DNA of 64,000 bases from Lachnospiraceae bacterium (GTDB lineage: Bacteria; Bacillota; Clostridia; Lachnospirales; Lachnospiraceae), in contig JAAWRC010000006.1 of assembly GCA_022800815.1 (NCBI GenBank), forward strand, positions 1 to 64,000, given 5' to 3'. Both the position numbers and the translations under genes were made by a program. Below the pieces are notes generated by a model. That model was not told where the DNA came from. It saw only the letters and a list, made by a program, of their open reading frames with translations, and did no database searches. This document shows, piece after piece, positions 50,029 through 58,527 of the stretch; the first letter of the stretch is position 1; every line of letters begins with the position of its first letter.

Positions 50029-50045
50029 GGGGTTATAAGGGGTGA

Positions 50046-50074
50046 AAAAGAGGTCCGCAGGGCGGACCTCTTTT
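50046..50074 (+). terminator. Intrinsic terminator/attenuator between khpA and rimM
   Basis: A perfect 13-bp stem with a three-base loop, ending in TTTT. It lies inside a conserved operon, so partial read-through or a second promoter is expected. Confidence 0.75.
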
Positions 50075-50115
50075 GCGATAGCGCACGAAGACACGGAAAG
50101 GAAAACGTTGTTGTC

Positions 50116-50628
50116 ATGGTATCAGAGTTTCGGGTAGGGGTGATTTCGTCCACCCACGGCATCCGCGGGGAAGTCAAGGTGTTTCCCACCACCGATGATC
50201 CCGCCCGGTATCGGGATTTGAAACAGGTGACGGTAGTCACAAAGCGGGAGAGACGGATCCTTAAGATCGAGAAGGTCCGGTTTTTCAAACAGTTCGTGAT
50301 CGTGAAGTTCAAAGGGATCGACGACATCAATGAGATCGAGCCTTATAAAGGGGCGGAACTGTGGATTGACAGAAGCCAGGCGGTTTCCCTGGAGGAGGGG
50401 GAATATTTTATTGCGGACCTTGTGGGCCTTGCGGTGATGACCGACGAGGGGGAAAAACTGGGGACGCTGCGGGAAGTCATCCAGACCGGGGCCAACGACG
50501 TCTACGAGGTGTTCATGGAAAACGGGAAGAGCGTTCTCCTGCCCGTCATAGACGAGTGCGTGCTGGACGTGGATCTGGAAAAGGGCGAGGTCCTGGTCCA
50601 TGTGATGGACGGGCTTTTGGACCTGTAA
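50116..50628 (+). CDS. rimM: Ribosome maturation factor RimM
   Basis: The 170 residues have the RimM start FRVGVISSTHGIRGEVKVFPTTDDPARY, and a C-terminal PRC-barrel with YFIADLVGLAVMTDEGEKLGTLREV and VLLPVIDECVLDVDLEKGEVLVHVMDGLLDL. It helps mature the 30S head domain around S19. trmD follows after 12 bases, the usual pairing. Confidence 0.97.
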   Translation: MVSEFRVGVISSTHGIRGEVKVFPTTDDPARYRDLKQVTVVTKRERRILKIEKVRFFKQFVIVKFKGIDDINEIEPYKGAELWIDRSQAVSLEEGEYFIADLVGLAVMTDEGEKLGTLREVIQTGANDVYEVFMENGKSVLLPVIDECVLDVDLEKGEVLVHVMDGLLDL

Positions 50629-50640
50629 AGGAGGGCTTTT

Positions 50641-51381
50641 ATGAAGTGTCACATACTGACCCTGTTTCCGGACATGGTTCTCGACGGCCTTCGCACCAGC
50701 ATTCTGGGGCGGGCCGAGGAGAAGGGGGTCCTCTCGCTCCATGCGGTCAACATCCGGGACTTTGCGGAGAATAAGCATAACCGGGTGGACGACGCCCCTT
50801 ACGGCGGCGGGGCGGGGCTTTTGATGCAGCCGGGGCCCGTGTACAGCGCTTGGAAGTCCGTGACGGAAGCCTGCGCAGGACAGCCGCGGGTGATCTATCT
50901 GACCCCCCAGGGGCGGGTGTTCAACCAAGGAATCGCCGAAGAGCTGGCAAAGGAGGAGGAGTTAATTTTTCTCTGCGGCCACTACGAGGGGATCGACGAG
51001 AGGGTTCTGGAGATGGTCGTGACGGACTATCTCTCCGTCGGGGACTACGTGCTGACGGGCGGGGAGCTTGCGGCCATGGTGGTCATCGACAGCGTCGCCA
51101 GATTGGTGCCGGGGGTGCTTCACAACGACGCCTCGGCCGAGGTGGAGACCTTTTCCGACAATCTTTTGGAGTATCCCCAGTATACGAGGCCGGAGGAGTT
51201 CATGGGAAAGAAGGTGCCGGAGGTGTTGCTGTCCGGCCACCACGGGAACGTGGACAAATGGCGCAGGGAGCAGTCGGTGCTCCGCACGGCCCGCATGCGG
51301 CCGGATCTTTTGAAAAAGGCGGTTCTCACGGAGGAAGAAAAAGAACTGCTGAAAACACTTGATTTTCAGGGGGAAATGTGA
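50641..51381 (+). CDS. trmD: tRNA (guanine-37-N1)-methyltransferase
   Basis: The 246 residues are a SPOUT enzyme with DDAPYGGGAGLLMQPGPVYSA near 47, LCGHYEGIDERV near 113 and the trefoil-knot segment SVGDYVLTGGELAAMVVIDSVARLVPGVL near 133-160. It methylates G37 of tRNAs, which prevents +1 frameshifting. C-terminal tRNA-binding domain complete. Ribosome-binding site AAAGGAGG. Confidence 0.98.
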   Translation: MKCHILTLFPDMVLDGLRTSILGRAEEKGVLSLHAVNIRDFAENKHNRVDDAPYGGGAGLLMQPGPVYSAWKSVTEACAGQPRVIYLTPQGRVFNQGIAEELAKEEELIFLCGHYEGIDERVLEMVVTDYLSVGDYVLTGGELAAMVVIDSVARLVPGVLHNDASAEVETFSDNLLEYPQYTRPEEFMGKKVPEVLLSGHHGNVDKWRREQSVLRTARMRPDLLKKAVLTEEEKELLKTLDFQGEM

Positions 51382-51469
51382 TAGAGTAAAACAGTTGTGA
51401 AAGATCAGAGATGGTCCGCTGTTGCCACAGGCATTAAGAACATCCAACTATTCATAAGGAGGTTTGGCA

Positions 51470-51817
51470 ATGAACGAGCTGATCAGGGCCATTGAAGAAG
51501 GCCAGATGAAGGAATCCGTGGATGCGTTCCGGGTGGGCGACACGGTGAGAGTGCACAATAAGATCAAGGAGGGCACCCGCGAGAGGATTCAGATCTTTGA
51601 GGGAACCGTGATCAAGAGACAGAACGGCGGGGCGAGGGAGACCTTCACCGTCCGGAAGAGCTCCAACGGCATCGGCGTGGAGAAGACCTGGCCGGTTCAT
51701 TCTCCCTTCGTGGAGAAAATCGAAGTGGTGAGAAGGGGCAAGGTCAGAAGGGCGAAGCTGTTCTATCTGAGGAACAGGTCCGGCAAGTCTGCCAAGGTGA
51801 AGGAGTTAAAGAAATAA
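51470..51817 (+). CDS. rplS: Ribosomal protein bL19
   Basis: ATG 51470 lies seven bases after AAGGAGG and is preferred over the TTG in the track; 115 residues. The L19 core [25 protein letters not shown] and [38 protein letters not shown] is complete. It sits at the 30S-50S interface. About 90 bases separate it from trmD. Confidence 0.97.
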   Translation: MNELIRAIEEGQMKESVDAFRVGDTVRVHNKIKEGTRERIQIFEGTVIKRQNGGARETFTVRKSSNGIGVEKTWPVHSPFVEKIEVVRRGKVRRAKLFYLRNRSGKSAKVKELKK

Positions 51818-51851
51818 TTCGTCGAAGAAATGCGTATCGAGGGATTTGAGG

Positions 51852-51884
51852 GGGACAATTACATTCGTGGATTGTCCCTTTTCC
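51852..51884 (+). terminator. Terminator after rplS
   Basis: GGGACAAT (51852-51859) pairs with ATTGTCCC (51871-51878), followed by TTTTCCTT. Confidence 0.75.
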
Positions 51885-51948
51885 TTACTGCGAAGGCCCG
51901 GCTCTTTGGCGTCGGGTCACGTGGAACGGGGGCACGGCAAAGGTTCGG

Positions 51949-52551
51949 ATGACGGGTGATGGTGCGGCGCGCGGAGGATTTGGATTGGGACCTTACTATC
52001 AAAACGAGGGAGACGGACAGGAACGGAAATGGTTTATCAGGGGGATAAGCTGGGGCGTGGACATTGTGGCGGTGATCGCCCTGGCATTTTTCGCCGTTGT
52101 CATGCTCGGCACGAAGCTTACGGTGTCGGGCCGCTCCATGGAGCCGCTCTTGTCAAGCGGGGATGTTGTCTTATTGGATAAACTGTGGTATAATTTTTCA
52201 GAACCAAAGAGGATGGACGTGATTGCCTTTACGGACCCGGAGGATGAGACGCGAACCTATATCAAGAGGATCGCGGGGCTTCCGGGAGAGCGGATTCAGA
52301 TTCGGGAGGGCCGTCTTTTCGTCAACGGGATTGCGGCCACCGATTTGTCGGAAAGGGAGCCCATCAAGACGGCGGGGCTGGCGGAGTCGGAGATTGAGCT
52401 GGCGGAGGACGAGTACTTCGTGCTGGGGGACAATGCGGACACCAGCGAGGACAGCCGGTTTTCCAACGTGGGGAATGTCCGGAGAGACCAGATCAGAGGC
52501 AGGGTGTGGTTTCGCATGTCCCCTTTCGAGCGGCTCGGCCTGATCCGCTAG
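51949..52551 (+). CDS. lepB: Signal peptidase I (first copy)
   Basis: The 200 residues have one N-terminal membrane helix (about 36-54), the catalytic Ser63 in SGRSMEPLL and Lys106 in YIKRIAGLPGE, and the family box FVLGDNADTSEDSR near 160. It removes signal peptides on the outer face of the membrane. The ribosome-binding site before 51949 is poor, so a start further in cannot be excluded. It is followed by rbgA and a second lepB. Confidence 0.94.
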   Translation: MTGDGAARGGFGLGPYYQNEGDGQERKWFIRGISWGVDIVAVIALAFFAVVMLGTKLTVSGRSMEPLLSSGDVVLLDKLWYNFSEPKRMDVIAFTDPEDETRTYIKRIAGLPGERIQIREGRLFVNGIAATDLSEREPIKTAGLAESEIELAEDEYFVLGDNADTSEDSRFSNVGNVRRDQIRGRVWFRMSPFERLGLIR

Positions 52552-52580
52552 CGGGACATTGGATTGGAAAGAGGGATAAT

Positions 52581-53444
52581 ATGCAGGTTCAGTGGTATCC
52601 GGGACACATGACAAAGGCGAAACGGGCCATGAAAGAGGATATGAAGCTTGTTGACCTGGTGATCGAGCTCTTGGACGCCAGGGCGCCTCTTTCCAGCAGA
52701 AACCCGGATATTGACGAGCTTGGCCGGGGAAAGGCCAGGCTGGTGTTGTTAAATAAGGCCGATCTGGCGGACGAGGCGGCAAACAGGGCCTGGGAGGACT
52801 ATTTCAGAGAGCGGGGCCTTGTGACGGTCCGGGCCGACGCCAGGCGGCGGGCGGACATGAGGCCGATTCAGACGGCCGTTCAGACGGCCTGCCGGGAAAA
52901 GAAAGAGCGGGACCTGCGGCGGGGGATTAAGAACCGGCCGGTTCGGGCCATGGTGGTGGGGATCCCCAACGTGGGAAAATCCACCTTTATCAACTCCTAC
53001 GCCGGGAGGGCCTGTGCCAGGACGGGCAACAAGCCGGGGGTCACCAGGGGGAACCAGTGGATTCGTCTCGGAAAGGACGTGGAGCTTTTGGACACGCCGG
53101 GGATTTTGTGGCCCAAATTCGAGGACGAGCAGGTGGGGATGCGCCTGGCCATGTTAGGGTCGGTGAAGGACGAGGTCCTGGGCCTTGAGGGGCTTTCCCT
53201 CAAGCTTTTGGAGTTTCTGCGGGGAAGGTATCCGGAAACCCTCAGGGAGCGCTACCAGCTTTCCGGGACGGCCATGGAGGGAGAGCCCGTCAGCCTGCTG
53301 ATGGAGATTGCGAGGATCCGAAATTGCCTGTTGAAGGGGAGTAAGCCGGACGGTGAAAAGGCGGCCCGACTGGTCATTGATGATTTCAGAAGCGGAAGGC
53401 TTGGGGCCATCACCCTGGAGCTTCCCGGCGAGGAGCGGGGATGA
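52581..53444 (+). CDS. rbgA: Ribosome biogenesis GTPase RbgA (YlqF)
   Basis: Start at 52581 (MQVQWYPGHMTKAKR) after GAGGGA; the track start is too long. The 287 residues are a circularly permuted GTPase: G4 LLNKADLAD comes first, then G1 VVGIPNVGKSTFIN and G3 LLDTPGILWP. The C-terminal ANTAR-like RNA-binding domain is present. It acts late in 50S assembly. Its position next to rplS and rnhB is standard. Overlaps the next gene by four bases. Confidence 0.96.
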   Translation: MQVQWYPGHMTKAKRAMKEDMKLVDLVIELLDARAPLSSRNPDIDELGRGKARLVLLNKADLADEAANRAWEDYFRERGLVTVRADARRRADMRPIQTAVQTACREKKERDLRRGIKNRPVRAMVVGIPNVGKSTFINSYAGRACARTGNKPGVTRGNQWIRLGKDVELLDTPGILWPKFEDEQVGMRLAMLGSVKDEVLGLEGLSLKLLEFLRGRYPETLRERYQLSGTAMEGEPVSLLMEIARIRNCLLKGSKPDGEKAARLVIDDFRSGRLGAITLELPGEERG

Positions 53445-54088
53445 GGAAGAGAGAGAGACGGCAAGAGGAAGTAACAAGGGAAGAATTGTTGAAGACGACC
53501 GATGAAACGGATGATGCCGTCCCCGGGGACGGCGGTCTTGCGGAGGGCGAGGAGCGGAACGTGCTCCGGGAGGTCTTGGGCTTCCTGGCTTATGCGGCCG
53601 TCATTTTCGGCTGTACGTTTTTCATCATCATGTTCGTGGCGCAGAGGACCAGCGTGTCGGGCCATTCCATGGACGACAACCTGCAGGACGGGGACCAGCT
53701 GATTTTGGAGAAGGTCAGCTATCGGTTTCGGGATCCGGCCCGTTTTGACATCGTGGTGTTCCGCTTCGCCCATGAAAAGAACACCTTCTTTATCAAACGG
53801 ATCATCGGCCTTCCCGGCGAGACGGTCCAGATCATCGGGGACGACATTTACATCGACGGGGAGATTCTGGAGGAGGACTATGGGCTGGAGCCGATTCAGG
53901 ACCCCATGCTGGCGGCGGAACCCATTACCTTGGGCGAGGATGAGTATTTTGTCCTGGGGGACAACCGGAACCACAGCTCCGACAGCAGGGATCCCTCCGT
54001 GGCGAACGTGAAGCGGAGTCAGATCGTGGGCCGGGCGTGGCTTCGGATCTGGCCCCTTGACAGGCTCGGCTTCGTCAGCCACAGATGA
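53441..54088 (+). CDS. lepB: Signal peptidase I (second copy)
   Basis: The 215 residues begin with a charged cytoplasmic stretch of about 40, then one membrane helix (about 45-67), Ser76 in VSGHSMDDNL, Lys119 in FIKRIIGLPGE and FVLGDNRNHSSDSRDP near 170. It differs enough from the first copy to serve another substrate set. The ATGA overlap with rbgA indicates translational coupling. Confidence 0.95.
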   Translation: MRKRERRQEEVTREELLKTTDETDDAVPGDGGLAEGEERNVLREVLGFLAYAAVIFGCTFFIIMFVAQRTSVSGHSMDDNLQDGDQLILEKVSYRFRDPARFDIVVFRFAHEKNTFFIKRIIGLPGETVQIIGDDIYIDGEILEEDYGLEPIQDPMLAAEPITLGEDEYFVLGDNRNHSSDSRDPSVANVKRSQIVGRAWLRIWPLDRLGFVSHR

Positions 54089-54101
54089 GCGGGAGAGGAA
54101 T

Positions 54102-54872
54102 ATGACGATACAGGAGATAAAATTGCAGCTTACACAGTCAGGCAATGCGGAACTGCCCGCATTGCTTGAATTATATAAGAAGGATGAACGGGCCGGCGTG
54201 AGACGGCTGGCATTGGACGTGGAGAAAAAGCAGAGGGCGTTGGAGAAGGAGTGCGCCCGGCTGGAGGCCATGTGCGTTTACGAGAGGGAATATGGGAGCC
54301 TTGGCGTTGTCTGCGGCATCGACGAGGCCGGGAGGGGCCCTCTTGCCGGACCGGTGGCGGCGGCGGCGGTGGTCCTGCCTGCGGGCTGCCGGATTCTCCA
54401 CGTCGACGATTCCAAAAAGCTCTCGGAGAAAAAGCGGGAAATTCTTTACGGGGAGATCATGGAGCGGGCCCTGGCCGTGGGGGTGGGTCTCGTGGGACCG
54501 GAACGAATCGATGAGATCAATATTCTCCAGGCCACTTACGAGGCCATGAGGGAGGCGGTGGGGAAGCTCTCCGTCCGCCCGGACGTGTGCCTGAACGATG
54601 CGGTTACCATTCCGGGGCTGCCCGATTCCGTCCGGCAGGTTCCCATCGTCAGGGGGGACGCCAAAAGCCTTTCCATTGCGGCGGCCAGCATTGTCGCCAA
54701 GGTGACCAGGGACCGTCTCATGCGGGAGTATGACGGGGACTACCCGGAGTATGGATTCGCCCTCCACAAGGGTTACGGTTCCAGGGCGCACATGGAGGCC
54801 ATCCGCCGTTATGGGATGACACCGATTCACAGGAGAAGCTTTTTGAAAAAAATGCATTTGGACGAACCGTGA
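54102..54872 (+). CDS. rnhB: Ribonuclease HII
   Basis: Start at 54102 (MTIQEIKLQL) after GGGAGAGGAA; 256 residues. An N-terminal helical extension of about 70 residues, as in Bacillus RNase HII, precedes the catalytic domain. Acidic residues lie in CGIDEAGRGPLAGPV (Asp-Glu), VDDSKKLSEKKR and LNDAVTIPGL. It removes ribonucleotides and RNA primers from DNA. yraN follows. Confidence 0.96.
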   Translation: MTIQEIKLQLTQSGNAELPALLELYKKDERAGVRRLALDVEKKQRALEKECARLEAMCVYEREYGSLGVVCGIDEAGRGPLAGPVAAAAVVLPAGCRILHVDDSKKLSEKKREILYGEIMERALAVGVGLVGPERIDEINILQATYEAMREAVGKLSVRPDVCLNDAVTIPGLPDSVRQVPIVRGDAKSLSIAAASIVAKVTRDRLMREYDGDYPEYGFALHKGYGSRAHMEAIRRYGMTPIHRRSFLKKMHLDEP

Positions 54873-54903
54873 AGGTTTTGCCGAAGGAAGGGAGCGGAGG
54901 TAT

Positions 54904-55257
54904 TTGAACCGGCGTGAAACGGGAGCCAGATACGAGGAGGAGGCGGTGCGGGCCCTGTATGCCAGGGGTTACCGGATTCTGGAGCGGAATTTCCGCTGCC
55001 GTTTCGGGGAGATTGACATCATTGCCAGGCACGGGGGACTCCTCGTGTTTATCGAGGTCAAATACAGAAGAGACGCCGGGAGCGGCTTCCCGGAGGAGGC
55101 GGTGGACAGAAGAAAGCAGGCGGCGATCCGGAGGACGGCGGAGGTCTACATGCACAGGCATGGTTACGACTGGTGGGCCGGCTGCAGGTTTGACGTGGTG
55201 GCCGTGATGGGAGACGAAGTGCGCATCATTGAGGACGCCTTCTGGGCGGATGCCTGA
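54904..55257 (+). CDS. YraN family protein (UPF0102), endonuclease-like
   Basis: A TTG start with GGAGG upstream yields 117 residues. The core RFGEIDIIARHGGLLVFIEVKYRR shows the GEID...FVEVK pattern of UPF0102, a Holliday-junction-resolvase-like PD-(D/E)XK fold. Function unproven; it often sits next to rnhB, as here. Confidence 0.93.
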   Translation: MNRRETGARYEEEAVRALYARGYRILERNFRCRFGEIDIIARHGGLLVFIEVKYRRDAGSGFPEEAVDRRKQAAIRRTAEVYMHRHGYDWWAGCRFDVVAVMGDEVRIIEDAFWADA

Positions 55258-55289
55258 CCGGCTTTTCGGGGCCCGGCCCGACTCCTTTG

Positions 55290-55318
55290 TTGACAGTGCG
55301 CAGACAGAGGGTTATACT
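55290..55318 (+). promoter_or_regulatory. trpS: Promoter of trpS
   Basis: Perfect TTGACA, a 17-nt spacer and TATACT. The leader of about 70 nt contains two short hairpins (GCGGAC/GTCCGC and CCTCC/GGAGG) but is too short for a T-box. Confidence 0.8.
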
Positions 55319-55395
55319 AGTAGCGGACAGCGGGAAATGGCCGTCCGCACCCCTCCTTTTTGACGGAGGCGAATCAAAACAGAAGGAGAAGCAAA

Positions 55396-56406
55396 ATGTT
55401 AGACGGAAAAAAGACACTGTTCAGCGGCATGCAGGCGACGGGCAATCTGACGCTTGGAAATTATCTGGGGGCCCTCAAGAACTGGGTGACCATCAGCGAC
55501 GAATATAACTGCTTTTACAGCGTGGTGGACATGCATTCCATCACGGTGCGCCAGGACCCGGCGACCCTCAGGAAGCGGGCCAGGACGCTCCTCACTCTTT
55601 ACATTGCGGCGGGCCTTGACCCGAAGAGGAACTGCATTTATTACCAGTCCCATGTGTCGGCCCATGCGGAGCTGGCCTGGATTTTAAACTGTTTTACTTA
55701 TATGGGGGAGCTGAACCGGATGACCCAGTTCAAGGACAAGGCTGCGAAGCACGCCGACAATATCAATGCGGGGCTGTTCACCTATCCGGTGCTGATGGCG
55801 GCGGACATTCTCCTCTACCAGGCCGACGTGGTCCCGGTGGGCATCGACCAGATGCAGCATCTGGAGATCACCAGGGACATCGCCCAGAGGTTCAACTCCG
55901 TCTACGGGGAGGTCTTTACCGTTCCGGAGGTGTATCTGGGGAAGGTGGGGGCCAAGATCATGAGTCTGCAGGACCCGTCGAAGAAGATGTCCAAGTCGGA
56001 CGAGAATCCCAACGGAAGCATTTACCTGATGGATGACAAGGACACCATCATGAGGAAGTGCAAGCGGGCCGTCACGGATTCGGAGGGCGTGATCCGCTAC
56101 AGCGACGAGCAGCCGGGTCTCAAGAATCTCATCGATATTTACAGGGCCTGTACGGGAAAGACCGCCGACGAGGTGGTGAGGGAGTTCGACGGAAGGGGCT
56201 ACGGCGACTTCAAGGCGGCCGTGGGCGAGGCGGTGGCGGCCATTTTGGTTCCCCTTCAGGAGGAGCAGGCGAGGCTGGCGGCCGACAAGGCGTACCTGGA
56301 CGGCATCATCCGGGAGAATGCGGAGAGGGCGGGGTATTATGCCAACAAAACCCTGCGGAAGGTGCAGAAGAAGATCGGTTTCCCGGAGCGGGTGAGGAAG
56401 GCGTAA
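55396..56406 (+). CDS. trpS: Tryptophanyl-tRNA synthetase
   Basis: ATG 55396 follows GAAGGAG; 336 residues. Class I motifs: TGNLTLGNYLGAL (the HIGH equivalent) near 13 and KKMSKSDENPNGSIY (KMSKS) near 197. VPVGIDQMQHLEITRDIAQRFN marks the Trp enzyme. It charges tRNA-Trp. FAH- and GNAT-family genes follow in the same direction. Confidence 0.96.
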   Translation: MLDGKKTLFSGMQATGNLTLGNYLGALKNWVTISDEYNCFYSVVDMHSITVRQDPATLRKRARTLLTLYIAAGLDPKRNCIYYQSHVSAHAELAWILNCFTYMGELNRMTQFKDKAAKHADNINAGLFTYPVLMAADILLYQADVVPVGIDQMQHLEITRDIAQRFNSVYGEVFTVPEVYLGKVGAKIMSLQDPSKKMSKSDENPNGSIYLMDDKDTIMRKCKRAVTDSEGVIRYSDEQPGLKNLIDIYRACTGKTADEVVREFDGRGYGDFKAAVGEAVAAILVPLQEEQARLAADKAYLDGIIRENAERAGYYANKTLRKVQKKIGFPERVRKA

Positions 56407-56472
56407 GGGCTGGCGAGACCACGGGTGCGGGGGACGAAAAGCGAAGGGGAAAACGGGAAAGGCGGAGAACGG

Positions 56473-57357
56473 ATGAAGCTTGTCACGTATTTATATGAAG
56501 GAACGGAAGCGGCGGGGGTGCTGTCACCGGATGGAACCGGGGTGTATCCGGCGAAGGCGCTGGGATACGCCTGTGAGAGCATGAACGAGTGGATCGGCCT
56601 TCTGGCGGAGGAAGGGCTCTTTGGCCTTGGGAGAGCGGTGGAGGCGGGCTGCGAGGGGGAGATTCCCCTGGAGCGGGTGACGCTTCTGGCCCCCATTCCG
56701 GAGCCGAAACAGGACATGATCTGTCTCGGCATCAATTACATGGCCCATGCGGAGGAGTCGGCTCGTTACAAGAAGGAGGCATTCGGCGGGGAGCGGCCCT
56801 ATGCGGTCTATTTTTCCAAGCGCATCGGCGCCGCGGTGCGGCCGGGGGGAGAGATCGACGGCCACTTTGACATGGTGGAGCGGCTGGATTACGAGGCGGA
56901 GCTGGCGGTGGTGATCGGAAAGGATGCCAGGGGAGTGTCGGAGGAGGATGCGGCAGAGTACGTTCTCGGCTACACCATCGTCAACGACGTCAGCGCAAGG
57001 CTGCTCCAGACCCGTCATCAGCAGTGGTATTTCGGGAAGAGCCTGGACGGGTTTACGCCCATGGGGCCCTGGATCGTGACGGCGGACGAATTTTCCTTCC
57101 CGCCGAAGCTGGCCATTCAGTCGAAGGTCAACGGGGAGCTCAGGCAGGACAGCAACACCGAGCTGCTGATTTTTGGCGTGCCCCACATCATCCGGGAGCT
57201 CTCCCGGGGAATCACCTTGAAAGCGGGAACGATCATTGCCACCGGGACGCCCGCCGGCGTGGGGATGGGATTTGCGCCTCCCCGGTTCTTAAAGAGCGGC
57301 GACACGGTGGAATGCGTCATCGAGGGGATCGGGACCCTGAGGAACACGGTGGGGTGA
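56473..57357 (+). CDS. Fumarylacetoacetate hydrolase family enzyme
   Basis: Start at 56473 (MKLVTYLYEG); 294 residues. The FAH fold is clear: CLGINYMAHAEES near 90, the metal site LDYEAELAVVIGK (two Glu) near 138, YTIVNDVSARLLQ, GKSLDGFTPMGPWIV and the end GTIIATGTPAGVGMGFAPPRFLKSGD. Members cleave or decarboxylate beta-diketo acids, e.g. acylpyruvates or oxaloacetate. The exact substrate is not readable. Probably co-transcribed with trpS. Confidence 0.9.
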   Translation: MKLVTYLYEGTEAAGVLSPDGTGVYPAKALGYACESMNEWIGLLAEEGLFGLGRAVEAGCEGEIPLERVTLLAPIPEPKQDMICLGINYMAHAEESARYKKEAFGGERPYAVYFSKRIGAAVRPGGEIDGHFDMVERLDYEAELAVVIGKDARGVSEEDAAEYVLGYTIVNDVSARLLQTRHQQWYFGKSLDGFTPMGPWIVTADEFSFPPKLAIQSKVNGELRQDSNTELLIFGVPHIIRELSRGITLKAGTIIATGTPAGVGMGFAPPRFLKSGDTVECVIEGIGTLRNTVG

Positions 57358-57443
57358 CACGGGGACGGGAGAAGCCGGAAACGGCGGACAAAAGAGACGG
57401 GCGGACAGAGGGCAAATGAGGAGGACGGAGGCGGCAGAGAATT

Positions 57444-57884
57444 ATGGAAGCGCTTGAATTTCGGGAAAACGTCATCGACGTGGATACATATCTGAAGCTT
57501 CGCTCCTCCGTGGGCTGGAAGCGGCTTACCAGGAAGCAGGCCCAGGCGGCCCTTGACGGGAGCCTTTACACGGTGGGGCTTTACGTGGCGGGACAGCCGG
57601 TGGGCATGGGAAGGCTGGTGGGTGACGGGGCGGTGATCTGCTACATTCAGGATCTGATCGTCCATCCCAACGCCCAGGGCATGGGGGTCGGCCACATGCT
57701 GATGAAGCGGCTGATCGCCCATGCGCGGTCTCTGACGGAGGAGGGCACGGAGATGATGCTGGACCTGATGTGCGCCAGGGGCCGGGAGGAGTTTTACAAG
57801 GAACACGGATTTCTCGCACGGCCGACGAGGGAACTGGGACCGGGGATGATCCGGTATCTGGACAAGAGGAAACCGGAATTTTAA
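57444..57884 (+). CDS. GNAT-family N-acetyltransferase
   Basis: The 146 residues have a GNAT core: VGMGRLVGDGAVICYIQDLIVHPNAQGMGVGHMLMKRLIAHA, with the acetyl-CoA loop (Q/R-x-x-G-x-G/A) as QGMGVG. EEFYKEHGFLARPTRELGPGM near the end is common in this branch. It should acetylate a small amine or protein; the target is unknown. Confidence 0.88.
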   Translation: MEALEFRENVIDVDTYLKLRSSVGWKRLTRKQAQAALDGSLYTVGLYVAGQPVGMGRLVGDGAVICYIQDLIVHPNAQGMGVGHMLMKRLIAHARSLTEEGTEMMLDLMCARGREEFYKEHGFLARPTRELGPGMIRYLDKRKPEF

Positions 57885-57929
57885 AGGCGGCGGGAGATTT
57901 CCCGCCGCCCGGACTATGTAGGTGTTTTT

Positions 57930-58376
57930 TTATTCGACTTTCCCGGCTTCCGCCTTCGCAAGCGCTTTTCCGATGGCTTCCGTCAGGGCCATGGAGGTGT
58001 ACTGGGTGCTCTCATCGTAGGAAAGACCGGAAATTCCCTGGTTTTCCACGACCTGGGCGGCCAGATTTTCCATGGAAGGGGCCATTAAAGGGTACATGGC
58101 GGCCACGTCCTCCGAGAGGTTGACGAACCGGACGGATTTTATGTGGTCGGAATCGACGGTCACCTCCACGTCGAGGGCCTGGTTATTTAAGGAAAGAACC
58201 GAAGTGTAGACGCCGGGAACGTATTTGCCGGGGTCTGCGCTTACCTTTGTGGTCTTGTTTTTCGGTGCGAACATAAAGACCAGAAGGATGACGAGCAGAA
58301 TGCCCATGGCGACAAAGATTCCGGTATAGATCAGTTCTTTCATGCGGAGTACAACAATTTTGGTTTTGGAACTCAT
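57930..58376 (-). CDS. Membrane-anchored FMN-bind-like protein
   Basis: The start at 58376 (MSSKTKIVVLRM) has GGAGAAGG upstream; 148 residues. One membrane helix (about 14-36) is followed by an extracytoplasmic domain that resembles the FMN_bind fold: GVYTSVLSLNNQALDVEVTVDSDHIKSVRFVNL and a C-terminal QYTSMALTEAIGKALAKA. The usual flavinylation motif SGATxT is replaced by DESTQYT, so covalent FMN binding is doubtful though the final Thr remains. Convergent with the GNAT gene. Confidence 0.72.
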   Translation of the reverse strand: MSSKTKIVVLRMKELIYTGIFVAMGILLVILLVFMFAPKNKTTKVSADPGKYVPGVYTSVLSLNNQALDVEVTVDSDHIKSVRFVNLSEDVAAMYPLMAPSMENLAAQVVENQGISGLSYDESTQYTSMALTEAIGKALAKAEAGKVE

Positions 58377-58465
58377 AGACCTTCTCCAATGCTCTTTGTA
58401 CAGGATATGAGGGGAAGGGCGGGAGTATGCGGGAAATTCTTTTCTTTTCCGCAGCCCTCCGAATG

Positions 58466-58474
58466 TGCTATAAT
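58466..58474 (+). promoter_or_regulatory. Extended -10 promoter of the alarmone synthetase gene
   Basis: TGCTATAAT, a perfect -10 with extended TG, about 54 nt before the TTG start codon. No convincing -35. Confidence 0.55.
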
Positions 58475-58527
58475 AATGGGGAAAGAATCTTTGGGGCCAG
58501 GAAAAGAAGCGACAGGAGGAAAGTGGT

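Noticed and set aside
55319-55395. T-box riboswitch before trpS
   Set aside because: The leader is only about 75 nt and shows no T-box sequence or specifier stem.
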